From Mycobacterium adipatum (GTDB taxonomy: Bacteria > Actinomycetota > Actinomycetes > Mycobacteriales > Mycobacteriaceae): DNA of 64,000 nucleotides. Position 1 is the first letter of the stretch; each line of letters opens with the position of its first letter. Below, piece by piece: positions 1 to 7,708 of the stretch. The stretch spans positions 3,100,001 to 3,164,000 of the forward strand of contig NZ_CP015596.1 in assembly GCF_001644575.1 (NCBI RefSeq). The letters run 5' to 3'. Below the pieces are notes generated by a model. That model did no database searches. It had not been told where the DNA came from and saw only the letters and a list, made by a program, of their open reading frames with translations. A program made the position numbers and the translations under genes.

Positions 1-250
1 CCTTGCTGACCAGGGCCAGGTTGTCGGGGTAGGGATGCAACGCTTCGCGGATGAGTTCGTTGGACACGTTGGGCCCGTAGAACTGCGCGGTGTCGATATG
101 GTCCACGCCCAGGTGCACGGCACGCTTGAGCACGGCGATGGCCCGCTCGTGATCACGAGGCGGTCCCATCACACCGGGGCCGGGCAACTGCATGGCGCCG
201 AATCCGACGCGGCTCACCGTGAACGGACCCAGCGGGAAGGTTGTTCTCAT
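1..250 (-). CDS. Aldo/keto reductase, N-terminal part (cut by window edge)
   Basis: The first 83 codons of an NADPH-dependent aldo/keto reductase are visible; the rest lies beyond base 1. The ATG at 250-248 opens a protein beginning MRTTFPLGPFTVSRVGFGAM, followed by the family pattern G-V-D-H-I-D-T-A-Q-F-Y-G. The Asp and the Tyr of that pattern occupy the positions of the catalytic Asp and Tyr of the TIM-barrel aldo/keto reductases. The substrate cannot be told. It faces the same way as the acdS gene upstream of it, with a gap of about 70 bases, and could be co-transcribed with it. Confidence 0.85.
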   Translation of the reverse strand, partial: MRTTFPLGPFTVSRVGFGAMQLPGPGVMGPPRDHERAIAVLKRAVHLGVDHIDTAQFYGPNVSNELIREALHPYPDNLALVSK

Positions 251-319
251 GGCACAAACTACCTCGGTGCCCCCGGAGTTATTCCGACGAGGACATAAGT
301 CGTTGCGGGTGGCGGGTTG

Positions 320-1324
320 TCAGAAGATGCCGCTGTAGGCGTTCAATGCCGGCTGTCCACCCAGGTGGGCGTAGAGCACCTTCGCGGTGGGTGCGATCTG
401 CCGGGACTGCGCCAGGTCGATCAGCCCGGCCATGGATTTACCTTCGTAGACCGGGTCCAGGATGACACCTTCGAGCCGGCCGGTCAGCCTGATCGCGTCG
501 ATGGTGGATTGCACGGGTATGCCATACCGGTCGCCGGCCCAGCCGGCGAGAACGGTGATCTCATCATCGCGGAGCTCACGGCCGAGACCGATGAGCTCGG
601 CGGTGTTGCGGGCGATGCGTTCGACCTGGGCGTGCGTCTGGTCCAGGGTGGCCGACGCGTCGATGCCGATGATGCGGCGCGGCCTGTCCTGGCCTGCGAA
701 ACCGGCGATCATGCCGGCGTGGGTGGACCCCGTCACCGTGCAGACGACGATGGTGTCGAAGAAGATGCCGAGTTCGGTCTCCTGCTGCTGCACTTCATGG
801 GCCCAGTTGGCGAAGCCGAGTCCGCCCAGCCGGTGATCGGATGCGCCGGCCGGAATGGCATAGGGCCTTCCGCCGGCACGTTTGACATCTTCGATGGCGT
901 TCTGCCAGCTGTCTTTGAATTCGATTCCGAAGCCGGAGGGGTCGAGTCGCACCTCGGCGCCCATGATGCGCGAGAGCAGGATGTTACCCACCTTGTCGTT
1001 CACCGAGTCCGGCCAATCTACCCACTTCTCCTGTACCAGTACGGCTTTCAATCCAAGACTGGCGGCGACGGCGGCCACCTGGCGGGTGTGGTTGGACTGG
1101 ACGCCGCCGATGGACACCAGGGTGTCAGCGCCCTGCGCGAGCGCCTCCGGGATGAGATATTCCAGTTTTCGGGTCTTGTTGCCGCCGTACGCCAACCCGG
1201 CATTGACATCCTCGCGCTTGGCCCAGATCTCGGCGCCTCCGAGATGCTGGCTCAGTCGACGAAGTGGGTGGATGGGACTCGGGCCGAACGTCAGCGGGTA
1301 ACGCGCAAAATCTTCGATGGCCAT
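320..1324 (-). CDS. acdS: 1-aminocyclopropane-1-carboxylate (ACC) deaminase
   Basis: PLP enzyme of tryptophan-synthase-beta fold that opens ACC to 2-oxobutanoate and ammonia; 334 residues, the usual length. Every position used to tell true ACC deaminases from D-cysteine desulfhydrases is conserved by reading against the Pseudomonas enzyme: Lys50 (PLP Schiff base, GGNK), Ser77 (SIGGVQS), Tyr267, Tyr293-Glu294 (VYEGKS) and Leu321 (AHLGG). The ATG at 1324-1322 is chosen because GGAGGAG lies about 7 bases upstream; an in-frame ATG 18 codons earlier lacks such a site and would run through the promoter palindrome at 1364-1377. ACC deaminase is typical of plant-associated soil bacteria; here it stands without an adjacent AcdR-type regulator. 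Confidence 0.93.
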   Translation of the reverse strand: MAIEDFARYPLTFGPSPIHPLRRLSQHLGGAEIWAKREDVNAGLAYGGNKTRKLEYLIPEALAQGADTLVSIGGVQSNHTRQVAAVAASLGLKAVLVQEKWVDWPDSVNDKVGNILLSRIMGAEVRLDPSGFGIEFKDSWQNAIEDVKRAGGRPYAIPAGASDHRLGGLGFANWAHEVQQQETELGIFFDTIVVCTVTGSTHAGMIAGFAGQDRPRRIIGIDASATLDQTHAQVERIARNTAELIGLGRELRDDEITVLAGWAGDRYGIPVQSTIDAIRLTGRLEGVILDPVYEGKSMAGLIDLAQSRQIAPTAKVLYAHLGGQPALNAYSGIF

Positions 1325-1363
1325 TGAATCTCTCCTCCGCAACTTCCCGGTTCGAATGTAAAA

Positions 1364-1377
1364 TGCAATATATCGCA
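1364..1377. promoter_or_regulatory. Near-perfect palindrome upstream of acdS
   Basis: TGCAATATATCGCA is a 14-base inverted repeat with one mismatched pair, about 40 bases upstream of the acdS start and in an AT-rich stretch that contrasts with its surroundings. Position and symmetry suit an operator or promoter element for acdS. The cognate regulator is unknown and not encoded next door. Confidence 0.45.
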
Positions 1378-1472
1378 CTCGTGGGATGGTGGCGGCTCCG
1401 CGACGGTGGGTTCCGCGAGGAAGGGACCAGCGACCCTAGTGCGTCGGTTCTCCGTGGGGCAACACTGGTCGC

Positions 1473-2147
1473 ATGGCGACAGCGATGGCGAAGTTTCTTG
1501 CGGCGAGTGCGGTGTTGTACGCGGCCAGGCGCTATTTCCGGGACTGGGGGACCACCAAGGATGAAGCCAAGCGACGCCTTCTCGGCGACGGATTGGTTGC
1601 CCCTCCGGTGCTGCAGGCCACCGAAGGGGTGTGGATCGATGCTCCGACCGAACAGGTGTGGCCCTGGCTTGTCCAGATGGGCCAGGATCGCGGCGGGCTG
1701 TACACCTTCGAAAGGCTGGAGAACGCCCTCGCTCTGCGCTATCACAGTGCCGATGCGGTGCACCCGGACTGGCAGCATCTCGAAGCCGGCGACACGGTGA
1801 GGTTGGTACCCAAGGGCTGGCTCGGCCTCGCCGAGGGTGTCGAGCTCACCGTCGCCGAAGTCGTGGCGGGTGAATCGATCGTGCTCACCACCGCGGCGCC
1901 CCGGACACCGTGGCAGCTCGTGTGGTCGTTTCACCTGGTCCCGAACTGGGACGACCGCTGCCGGCTGCTGATCAGGTCACGGCTGGCGCTGCGTCATCCG
2001 GGCGAGGTTGTGCTGGCCGAGCTACTGGGTCCGGCGCGCGCCTTCGTCACCAGGGGGATGCTGATCGGCATCAAGCGACGGGTGGAGTCGCATCGGCCCG
2101 CCGACATGGCGTCGATATCCAGCCGTGCGGCGCACCGCGACCGATAG
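1473..2147 (+). CDS. SRPBCC (START/Bet v1-like) domain protein
   Basis: 224 residues. The N-terminus is a short hydrophobic and basic stretch (about residues 1-25), then an SRPBCC-type ligand-binding fold can be read: the strand V-W-I-D-A-P-T-E-Q-V-W-P-W-L-V-Q-M-G at about 53-70 is typical of actinobacterial SRPBCC proteins, followed by D-R-G-G-L-Y-T-F-E and a C-terminal helix rich in Ala, Leu and Arg. Such proteins bind hydrophobic ligands; no enzymatic activity can be inferred. It diverges from acdS across 148 bases. The downstream DHFR-family gene starts 41 bases after the stop and may share its transcript. Confidence 0.75.
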   Translation: MATAMAKFLAASAVLYAARRYFRDWGTTKDEAKRRLLGDGLVAPPVLQATEGVWIDAPTEQVWPWLVQMGQDRGGLYTFERLENALALRYHSADAVHPDWQHLEAGDTVRLVPKGWLGLAEGVELTVAEVVAGESIVLTTAAPRTPWQLVWSFHLVPNWDDRCRLLIRSRLALRHPGEVVLAELLGPARAFVTRGMLIGIKRRVESHRPADMASISSRAAHRDR

Positions 2148-2188
2148 GCGTCGCGACGACTTTCGTGCGCCGGTGCAGTCTGATCAGC

Positions 2189-2755
2189 ATGGGCACACTC
2201 ATCTATGGCCTCAACGTATCGGTGGACGGGTACATCGCCGACGCGGCCGGCAACATCGACTGGTCCGATCCGAGCGAGGAACTGCACCGGTACTGGAACG
2301 ATTTCGAACGCGATACCGCCCTGGCGTTCTATGGGCGGCGGCTCTACGACCTGATGTCGTCGTATTGGCCGACCGCCGACAAGTCGCCGGACGCCGACCC
2401 GCTCATCATCGACTTCGCCCGCATCTGGTGCAATATGCCCAAGGTCGTGTTCTCCCGCACCCTGGATTCGGTCGACTGGAACTCCCGCCTGGAACGTGGC
2501 GACCCGGTAGAGGTGGTGACGAGGCTGAAGGGCGAGACCGACGGCAACTTGGAGGTGGCCGGCGCGACGCTCGCCGCGCCGATCGTGCAGGCCGGACTGG
2601 TGGACGAGTTCCGGCTTGTCATCGCGCCCACCGCCGTGGGAGGCGGCACACCGTTCTTCCCGGCACTGCCGTCATGGCTGTCGCTGCGACTGTTGGAAAA
2701 CCGCACCTTCCCCGGTGGCACGGTCCTGCTGCGCTACGCGGCGACACCCGACTGA
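2189..2755 (+). CDS. Dihydrofolate reductase family protein (RibD C-terminal-like)
   Basis: 188 residues with the pattern of the RibD_C/DHFR-like family common in actinobacteria: N-terminal S-V-D-G-Y-I-A-D (about residues 10-17), a central G-R-R-L-Y-D-L-M, and a C-terminal E-F-R-L-V-I-A-P-T-A-V-G-G-G-T-P-F-F-P. These bind a reduced pyridine nucleotide, but most paralogues have no proven role in folate or riboflavin synthesis. The ATG at 2189 begins the conserved first strand; upstream in-frame codons read through the previous gene and are ignored. Confidence 0.85.
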   Translation: MGTLIYGLNVSVDGYIADAAGNIDWSDPSEELHRYWNDFERDTALAFYGRRLYDLMSSYWPTADKSPDADPLIIDFARIWCNMPKVVFSRTLDSVDWNSRLERGDPVEVVTRLKGETDGNLEVAGATLAAPIVQAGLVDEFRLVIAPTAVGGGTPFFPALPSWLSLRLLENRTFPGGTVLLRYAATPD

Positions 2756-2783
2756 TTCGCCACACACACAGGTCCGGGATGGA

Positions 2784-3041
2784 TCAGGCCGACTCGTTCA
2801 CATCCACCGACAAGACATCGGCGATGGCGTAGGCCGCCGCCCAATCATTGTGGCGGATCGATCGGCCGAATTCCTCCACCAGAGCGCTGTGCGCATCGAG
2901 TTGGGCCAGCCACGTGAGCAGCGTCGCTGTGATCTGCTCGGCGGTGCTGCAGACGGCGTGATGTTGCTGCAAGCGATCCGTCAGCACGTAGGTGGCCGTG
3001 CCCTCACCCTTGCGCCGTGTCGACCAGCCCATCGTTTTCAT
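2784..3041 (-). CDS. Rv2628-like DosR-regulon hypothetical protein
   Basis: 85 residues. Compared from memory with M. tuberculosis Rv2628, the two align through most of their length: V-L-T-D-R near the N-terminus, E-Q-I-T-A-T-L-L-T-W-L in the middle, and D-W-A-A-A-Y-A-I-A-D-V-L-S-V-D-V at the C-terminus. Rv2628 belongs to the hypoxia/NO-induced DosR regulon and its function is unknown. The ATG at 3041-3039 fits the start of similarity. The gene is the last of a minus-strand cluster with a CBS-domain Rv2626c-like gene, repeating the M. tuberculosis neighbourhood, and has a candidate DosR box about 80 bases upstream. Confidence 0.75.
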   Translation of the reverse strand: MKTMGWSTRRKGEGTATYVLTDRLQQHHAVCSTAEQITATLLTWLAQLDAHSALVEEFGRSIRHNDWAAAYAIADVLSVDVNESA

Positions 3042-3119
3042 GTCGGCCCCCTGTGCGTTCTGCCCCTCCATCACAACACTGGACCGCGCCGCGTCGCTAA
3101 GGCCGAAATGCGGTAACCG

Positions 3120-3139
3120 ATGTGTGCTTTGGTCCCTTC
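3120..3139 (-). promoter_or_regulatory. Candidate DosR box upstream of the Rv2628-like gene
   Basis: Read on the minus strand this is GAAGGGACCAAAGCACACAT. Against the mycobacterial DosR consensus TTSGGGACTWWAGTCCCSAA it keeps GGGAC, the AAAG core and scattered matches in the right half. It lies about 80 bases upstream of the start at 3041, a usual distance for DosR-activated promoters. It is degenerate, so support rests on position and gene content. Confidence 0.5.
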
Positions 3140-3165
3140 GTCGCGGGTTCATCGCACCCACCGAT

Positions 3166-3837
3166 TCAGAGCGCGGAGTGTTCGACCAGGTGGCGAATGA
3201 ACCAGTCGCGCGCCAGGACAGCCACCTGCTCAAGGGCGCCGGGCTCCTCGAAGAGATGGGTGGCGTGCCGGATCACTTCGATGCTGCACTCGGCTGACAT
3301 CGCCTCTCGGGCAGTATGGTTGAACCGCAGGACCATGGCGTCGCGTTCAGCCACGATGAACAGTGCCGCCGCGGTGAGCGTAGGCAGCTGCGCTGCCGCC
3401 AAATCTGGCCGACCACCGCGGGAAACCACCGCCGCAACGTGGAGGCGAGGGTCGCCGGCCGCCACCAGCGCCGCAGCCGCGCCCGTGCCGGTGCCGAGGT
3501 AGCCGATGGGAAGCGCCGCGGTGTCCGGTCGACTCCCGACCCACCGGGTGACGTCGATGAGCCGGGCCGCCAGAACCTCGATGGCGAACATGTTGGCGCG
3601 GTCGGCCTGCTCGGCCGGCGTGAGCAGGTCGAACTGCAGCGTGGCGAAGCCCGCATCGTTCATCAACGCTTCGACGCAGCCGTTGCGCATGCAGTCCCGA
3701 CCACTACCACCGCTCTGGGCGAAAACGACGATCCCGCGGGCAGTCTCCGGAACCGCGAGACGACCGTGAAGCGCAACACCCGCCGCCGTGAATTCGACCC
3801 GCTGCCGAAGCGTCCCGGTTGAGTCTGTCGACGTCAT
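3166..3837 (-). CDS. Dienelactone-hydrolase-like protein lacking the nucleophile
   Basis: 223 residues of alpha/beta-hydrolase fold, like the hydrolase half of the phosphoribosyltransferase/dienelactone hydrolase proteins of the mycobacterial stress regulon. The nucleophile elbow, G-A-S-T-G in relatives, reads G-T-G-T-G here (Y-L-G-T-G-T-G-A-A), so the serine is glycine. The other triad positions look kept: Asp in V-A-E-R-D near residue 168 and His in H-A-T-H-L-F-E-E-P near 193. The frame is otherwise intact, which suggests a retained non-hydrolytic role. The start overlaps the stop of the CBS gene as ATGA, so translation is probably coupled. Confidence 0.8.
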   Translation of the reverse strand: MTSTDSTGTLRQRVEFTAAGVALHGRLAVPETARGIVVFAQSGGSGRDCMRNGCVEALMNDAGFATLQFDLLTPAEQADRANMFAIEVLAARLIDVTRWVGSRPDTAALPIGYLGTGTGAAAALVAAGDPRLHVAAVVSRGGRPDLAAAQLPTLTAAALFIVAERDAMVLRFNHTAREAMSAECSIEVIRHATHLFEEPGALEQVAVLARDWFIRHLVEHSAL

Positions 3838-4268
3838 CGACTCGGGATGGCCTGCTGCCCGCCGATTGCCGTCACGAACTGGGCGTGGGCGTGCTCGGGG
3901 AGGTGTCGGGCAATGTCGGACCCGCTGACGATACCGACCAGGCGTTCTTTGTCGACCACCGGCAGCCGTCGGATCTGATGCGATGCCATGAGGGTGAGCA
4001 TTGTCTCGACGGAGGCCTCGGCGTCGACGTGGTAGGTGATGCCCTGGGCCACCTCGGCAGCCAGCATGCCGAAGGGATCACGGCCTACAGCAACGCATTT
4101 CACGATGATGTCGCGGTCGGTCACCATTCCCTGGAGGCGATCGTCGAGGCCGCAGATGGGCAGCGCCCCCACACCGGACTCCGCCATGTGTCGCGCCGCC
4201 GAGGCCAGCGTCTGATCCGCCCGGATGCATGTCACGGGTGTGTGCATGATATCCCGTGCTGTGGTCAT
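3834..4268 (-). CDS. CBS-domain protein, Rv2626c/Hrp1-like
   Basis: 144 residues made of two CBS motifs (about 5-60 and 70-125). It matches Rv2626c (hypoxic response protein 1) nearly end to end: M-T-T-A-R-D-I-M at the start, G-A-L-P-I-C-G then D-D-R-L-G-M-T-D-R-D-I in the first motif, V-D-A-A-S-M-L and R-R-P-V in the second, and D-I-A-R-H-L-P-E-H-A then Q-F-V at the end. CBS pairs usually bind adenine nucleotides; the biochemical role of Hrp1 is unsettled. The ATG at 4268-4266 has AAGGAG upstream and matches the Rv2626c start. It is central to a DosR-like cluster and is translationally coupled to the defective hydrolase downstream. Confidence 0.9.
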   Translation of the reverse strand: MTTARDIMHTPVTCIRADQTLASAARHMAESGVGALPICGLDDRLQGMVTDRDIIVKCVAVGRDPFGMLAAEVAQGITYHVDAEASVETMLTLMASHQIRRLPVVDKERLVGIVSGSDIARHLPEHAHAQFVTAIGGQQAIPSR

Positions 4269-4332
4269 GGTGTTTGCTCCTTGTGGTGCTTGCGGCTGAT
4301 CGTGCTGCCCGATATGCATCTCGGAGCGCTGG

Positions 4333-4767
4333 TCACGAGGTTCCCGTCGAGCCGTCGGTGGCATGGGGCCGGACATCGAACTTGACGAACCGCTGAATTC
4401 CGAAACGGTCGAATACGCGTCGTCGCCGATCCGGCAATTCGGTTCCCGCCTGCGCCTGGTCCAACACCCGAGGGTTCATCACGTCGAAGGTCCGGCCGTC
4501 CGCGGTGACGGATGCGGATCCAGCAGCCATGACGTTCTGGAGCCAGTCCACGCGGTCGCCGTACGGCAGGGGCGTGATGAAACCGCCGTCGGGTACCCGT
4601 ACGGCGACGGCCGGTGTCGCGTACCGCTTGCCGGTGGTGCGGCCGGTGTGGTGGATGACTGCGGCGTACCAGTGTCGGCGACCGGCCAGCCGGAGCATCA
4701 GCGGATTGAGAACGTGCTTGTTGAACTGACGTACCGCACTGCCGGCAGCGGTGGTGACGTTCGGCAT
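4333..4767 (-). CDS. Deazaflavin-dependent nitroreductase family protein (Ddn-like)
   Basis: 144 residues with the F420-binding split-barrel pattern of the Ddn family: basic N-terminal helix (V-R-Q-F-N-K-H-V), H-T-G-R-T-T-G-K-R-Y-A-T-P, then P-Y-G-D-R-V-D-W-L-Q-N-V, the cofactor-contact region of this family. Members use reduced F420 to reduce quinones or nitro compounds; the substrate here is unknown. The start at 4767-4765 (MPNVTTA) follows the family length. A candidate DosR box lies 55-75 bases upstream, inside the 3' end of the preceding hydrolase, and the CBS gene follows 64 bases downstream. Confidence 0.85.
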   Translation of the reverse strand: MPNVTTAAGSAVRQFNKHVLNPLMLRLAGRRHWYAAVIHHTGRTTGKRYATPAVAVRVPDGGFITPLPYGDRVDWLQNVMAAGSASVTADGRTFDVMNPRVLDQAQAGTELPDRRRRVFDRFGIQRFVKFDVRPHATDGSTGTS

Positions 4768-4822
4768 GTCCTCATGCTCACCGACAGTCCGGATGTGCGT
4801 GCAGGGTCGTGTGGACTCGATC

Positions 4823-4842
4823 GACGGGACTAATGGCACAAG
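4823..4842 (-). promoter_or_regulatory. Candidate DosR box upstream of the Ddn-like gene
   Basis: GACGGGACTAATGGCACAAG on the plus strand keeps GGGACT, the AT-rich centre and G-x-C-x-C of the palindromic DosR consensus TTSGGGACTWWAGTCCCSAA. It lies 55-75 bases upstream of the Ddn-like start and spans the stop codon of the upstream hydrolase, suggesting an internal promoter serving the Ddn-like, CBS and hydrolase genes. Confidence 0.55.
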
Positions 4843-5759
4843 ACGCGCTGCAGGAAATCGCGCTGGTCGCGCGCGACCTGGTCGCGGACCGTGCCGTGGT
4901 ACATGTCGAAGTGTCCGACCGGGTACTCCTTCAGCGAGACGTTGGCGGCACCCGAACTCTTGCGCCGCACAAATGGTGTGGAGACCGCGGCATCGTCTCG
5001 CGCCAGTGTGATCAGCACCGGGCACGGTAGGCGTTGCAGGGTGCCGTTCCGGTATCGGGGGGCGTGCAGGAGGAATCTCGGGGTCACCTGGTTGCGCCAG
5101 GTCGGCGATCTCGTCTCAAGCTCGTGGAAATTGCTCGCCAGCGCGGGATCGCTGAAGACTGCGCGGCCCAACGGCCCGTACACGGCGAGGTAGTGGGGCG
5201 GGCATCCGAACCGTCCTCGAACAGCATCGGCGGCGGCGCAAACCACCAACCTGGCCGTGGCCGCCAGGGTGCGTACCGCTCCGGGGCGAAATGTGGAGGG
5301 TCTGAAGCGTCCGCGCAACCCTGAGTACATATCGAGTGCGGGCACATTGGCCACCACGGCCGCCACCCGGGCGTCACCGGCTGCGACGGTGACGACGTGG
5401 CTGCCACCCAGCGATGTGCCCCACAGCGCGACCCGGTCCGTGTCGATGTCCGGGCACGTCCTGGCGAAAGCCAGCGCCGCGCGAATGTCCTCGCGTTGTC
5501 GGTGGCTGTCGACCAGTTGACGGGGCTGACCGCCGCTCATCCCGAAATGGCGGTAGTCGAACAGCAGTACTGCGAGGCCGCCGTCGGCAAAGACGTCCGC
5601 GAAATCGGGCAGGATCCAGTCCATGGTCCCCGAGAAGCCGTGCGCGAAGACGACACACGGGCAGGGCATCTCCACGCCGACCGGGATGTAGAGCCGGCCG
5701 GCGATCGCCGACCCGCCCGAGGTGAATGACACCGGCCGGATGACGTAGCGGCGGGGCAC
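4830..5759 (-). CDS. Alpha/beta hydrolase
   Basis: 309 residues, S9/dienelactone-type alpha/beta hydrolase. Visible elements: oxyanion-hole H-G-F-S-G-T-M-D-W (about 40-48), nucleophile elbow G-T-S-L-G-G (about 113-118), acid residue in L-A-R-D-D-A-A-V near 258, and catalytic His in V-G-H-F-D-M-Y near 285. The triad is complete, unlike its neighbour at 3166-3837. The start is a GTG at 5759-5757 (MPRRYV) with only a weak ribosome site; no better start was found. It is the first gene of the minus-strand stress cluster. Substrate unknown. Confidence 0.85.
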   Translation of the reverse strand: MPRRYVIRPVSFTSGGSAIAGRLYIPVGVEMPCPCVVFAHGFSGTMDWILPDFADVFADGGLAVLLFDYRHFGMSGGQPRQLVDSHRQREDIRAALAFARTCPDIDTDRVALWGTSLGGSHVVTVAAGDARVAAVVANVPALDMYSGLRGRFRPSTFRPGAVRTLAATARLVVCAAADAVRGRFGCPPHYLAVYGPLGRAVFSDPALASNFHELETRSPTWRNQVTPRFLLHAPRYRNGTLQRLPCPVLITLARDDAAVSTPFVRRKSSGAANVSLKEYPVGHFDMYHGTVRDQVARDQRDFLQRVLCH

Positions 5760-5969
5760 TCCATGAGGCTAGCGACTCTCGGTGCCCGTGACACCCGCCC
5801 ACCTGCCGGACGATCCTCGGCTGACGGTGTCATCAGGACAAGGTCTGTATCCTGCTGGGCGGGCCCCGGCCGAGCGGCCAAGCGGATATTCTGCCCAGGG
5901 CGGTTGCGCCGCACGGTGAGGTCTCGTCATACATGCCGCCCGGCCGCGCGTGGCAATGTCGAAGCGCCG

Positions 5970-7097
5970 ATGGGGGGCCGATTGACCAAGTACTCGGTCA
6001 GCTTCGCGGTGTTCCGCCGACTCATCCGGGCCTGGTGGACCGAGCCCGTGGCCTACGGCACACAGGTGCAGTACTTCACCAGGCGCACCATGTCCAAGAC
6101 GATTCAGGTCGCGATCGGGATCGGGACCGGCCTCGACGGAATCGTCTCGCTGGTGTTGTTGCAGCCGGCCGCCAGCACCGCCGCGTCCGGTATCGCGATG
6201 GCGACGTTCGCGGCGTTGCAGATCGGATGGGGCCTGGCTTGGTGCCTGTTGCCGTGGCCATCGCGACGGTTCTCACTGGCCTTCGTGGTGTCCGCCGATA
6301 TCGCGATCGCCGCGGTGGTGTTACTCGACGGGAGCTGGCTGTTCGCACTGTTCGGCTGGTACTTCTTCACGCTGATGTCGGTGTACATGATGTTCTTCGA
6401 CGGTCCTAAAGTCGCTGCGGGACACGCCATTTGGGTGACACTCACCGCTTGCCTGTTCGTGACTGTCGTAGACTCGGCGGCGCAGCCAGCGGGGCCGCAC
6501 TTGCTCGTGCTGACCCTCGTATGGGTGGTGCCGATGGTCGCGGCACCCTTGGGCATCCAATGCGGGATCTGGGCGTTGCGTAACGACGCCTATGAGTCGG
6601 TGACCGACCCGCTGACCGGACTGCTGAATCGTCGTGGGTTGCAGCTGCACATCGGCGAGCTGTTGCGCGACACCGCCGCCACCGGTACCGACGTGGACGT
6701 GATGGTGATCGACCTGGACCGATTCAAGGACATCAACGACGCCTTCGGCCATCCGACCGGTGACAAAGTCCTCATCCGTTGTGCGCGGCGGATCAAGGCC
6801 GCAGTCCGCGGCAGCGCGCTGGTGGCCCGCGTCGGCGGCGAGGAATTCGTCGTCATCGATCTGGCCGACGCCGACCAGGCCGAACGGGACTGCGACCGTG
6901 TCCGGGATGCGATCGCGGCACCGGCGGATCCCCCGATCACGGCCAGTGTCGGTGTCACGAGCGTCGCCGCCGCCGACTTGTGGACGCCGGAAACCGACTC
7001 CGGGGCAGTGCTCGACGCGATCATCGAGCGCGCCGACAGGGCAATGTTCGACGCCAAACGCGACGGTGGCAACGCAACGGTCCGCATCCGGCGTTGA
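5970..7097 (+). CDS. Membrane-anchored GGDEF-domain protein (putative diguanylate cyclase)
   Basis: 375 residues. The N-terminal half (about 40-205) holds around six hydrophobic membrane segments. A GGDEF domain follows (about 212-370), starting with D-P-L-T-G-L-L-N-R-R-G and carrying the active-site signature R-V-G-G-E-E-F, so cyclic-di-GMP synthesis from two GTP is likely. The inhibitory I-site (RxxD five residues before the signature) reads R-G-S-A, so canonical product inhibition is probably absent. The MASE-like sensor part is not assigned. The ATG at 5970 is chosen because the residues before it look non-coding; no strong ribosome site decides it. Confidence 0.85.
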   Translation: MGGRLTKYSVSFAVFRRLIRAWWTEPVAYGTQVQYFTRRTMSKTIQVAIGIGTGLDGIVSLVLLQPAASTAASGIAMATFAALQIGWGLAWCLLPWPSRRFSLAFVVSADIAIAAVVLLDGSWLFALFGWYFFTLMSVYMMFFDGPKVAAGHAIWVTLTACLFVTVVDSAAQPAGPHLLVLTLVWVVPMVAAPLGIQCGIWALRNDAYESVTDPLTGLLNRRGLQLHIGELLRDTAATGTDVDVMVIDLDRFKDINDAFGHPTGDKVLIRCARRIKAAVRGSALVARVGGEEFVVIDLADADQAERDCDRVRDAIAAPADPPITASVGVTSVAAADLWTPETDSGAVLDAIIERADRAMFDAKRDGGNATVRIRR

Positions 7098-7103
7098 TCC
7101 GGA

Positions 7104-7526
7104 TCAGGAAGCTCGGACCAGCTCCACGACCGGGATGATGCGCTCGGTCTTGCGTTGGTACTCACCGAACTGCGGTTCAGCGGCAACCTGACGGGCGTAG
7201 ACGGCGTCGCGCTCGGCGCCCTCGAGGACACGCGCGGTCGCGGGGAAGGTGTCGGTGCCGAGTTCGACGGTGATCTCTGGATGCGCGACCAGATTGCGGT
7301 ACCAGTCGGGATGCGTATCGGCACCGCCCTTGCTGGCGAAGATGTAGATGCGGCCGCCGTCGAGCAACGGCACCAACGGGGCGATGCGTTCGAGCCCGGA
7401 CTTGGCGCCGATGTGATGCACCAGCACCAGCGGCTTGCCCTCGAACATGCCACCGGCCTTACCGCCGGTCTCGCGGAACTCGGTGATGACCGCGCTGTTC
7501 ATCTGGTCGAACTCGTGCTTGTCCAT
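7104..7526 (-). CDS. Deazaflavin-dependent nitroreductase family protein (second Ddn-like paralogue)
   Basis: 140 residues of the F420-dependent split-barrel family: L-V-L-V-H-H-I-G-A-K-S-G-L-E-R-I-A-P-L-V-P, then F-A-S-K-G-G-A-D-T-H-P-D-W-Y-R-N-L, the signature of the long-studied mycobacterial group. It is more distant from the paralogue at 4333-4767 than that one is from Ddn. The start MDKHEF at 7526 matches the family. The gene is convergent with the GGDEF gene, 6 bases apart. Likely a quinone or nitro reductase with F420H2; substrate unknown. Confidence 0.88.
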   Translation of the reverse strand: MDKHEFDQMNSAVITEFRETGGKAGGMFEGKPLVLVHHIGAKSGLERIAPLVPLLDGGRIYIFASKGGADTHPDWYRNLVAHPEITVELGTDTFPATARVLEGAERDAVYARQVAAEPQFGEYQRKTERIIPVVELVRAS

Positions 7527-7708
7527 ACGCCCAAGGCTAGTACGGCCAGGCGACACATCCACGCTGGAGAGTCCCACGAGCCCAGCACTGGCCGAGCGTC
7601 GACCGGGCGCTGTGAGCGTGCTCACCGGGATTGCAAAAAAAGCGCTGCCGCATGGCATGATTCGCCCTCGCACGGGGTACATGGGTGCGGACGGCGAAAG
7701 GAACTCCG

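Noticed and set aside
5763..5969. An N-terminal extension of the GGDEF protein
   Set aside because: The 69 residues are Arg/Cys-rich without hydrophobic pattern or family similarity, and overlap the promoter of the divergent hydrolase.
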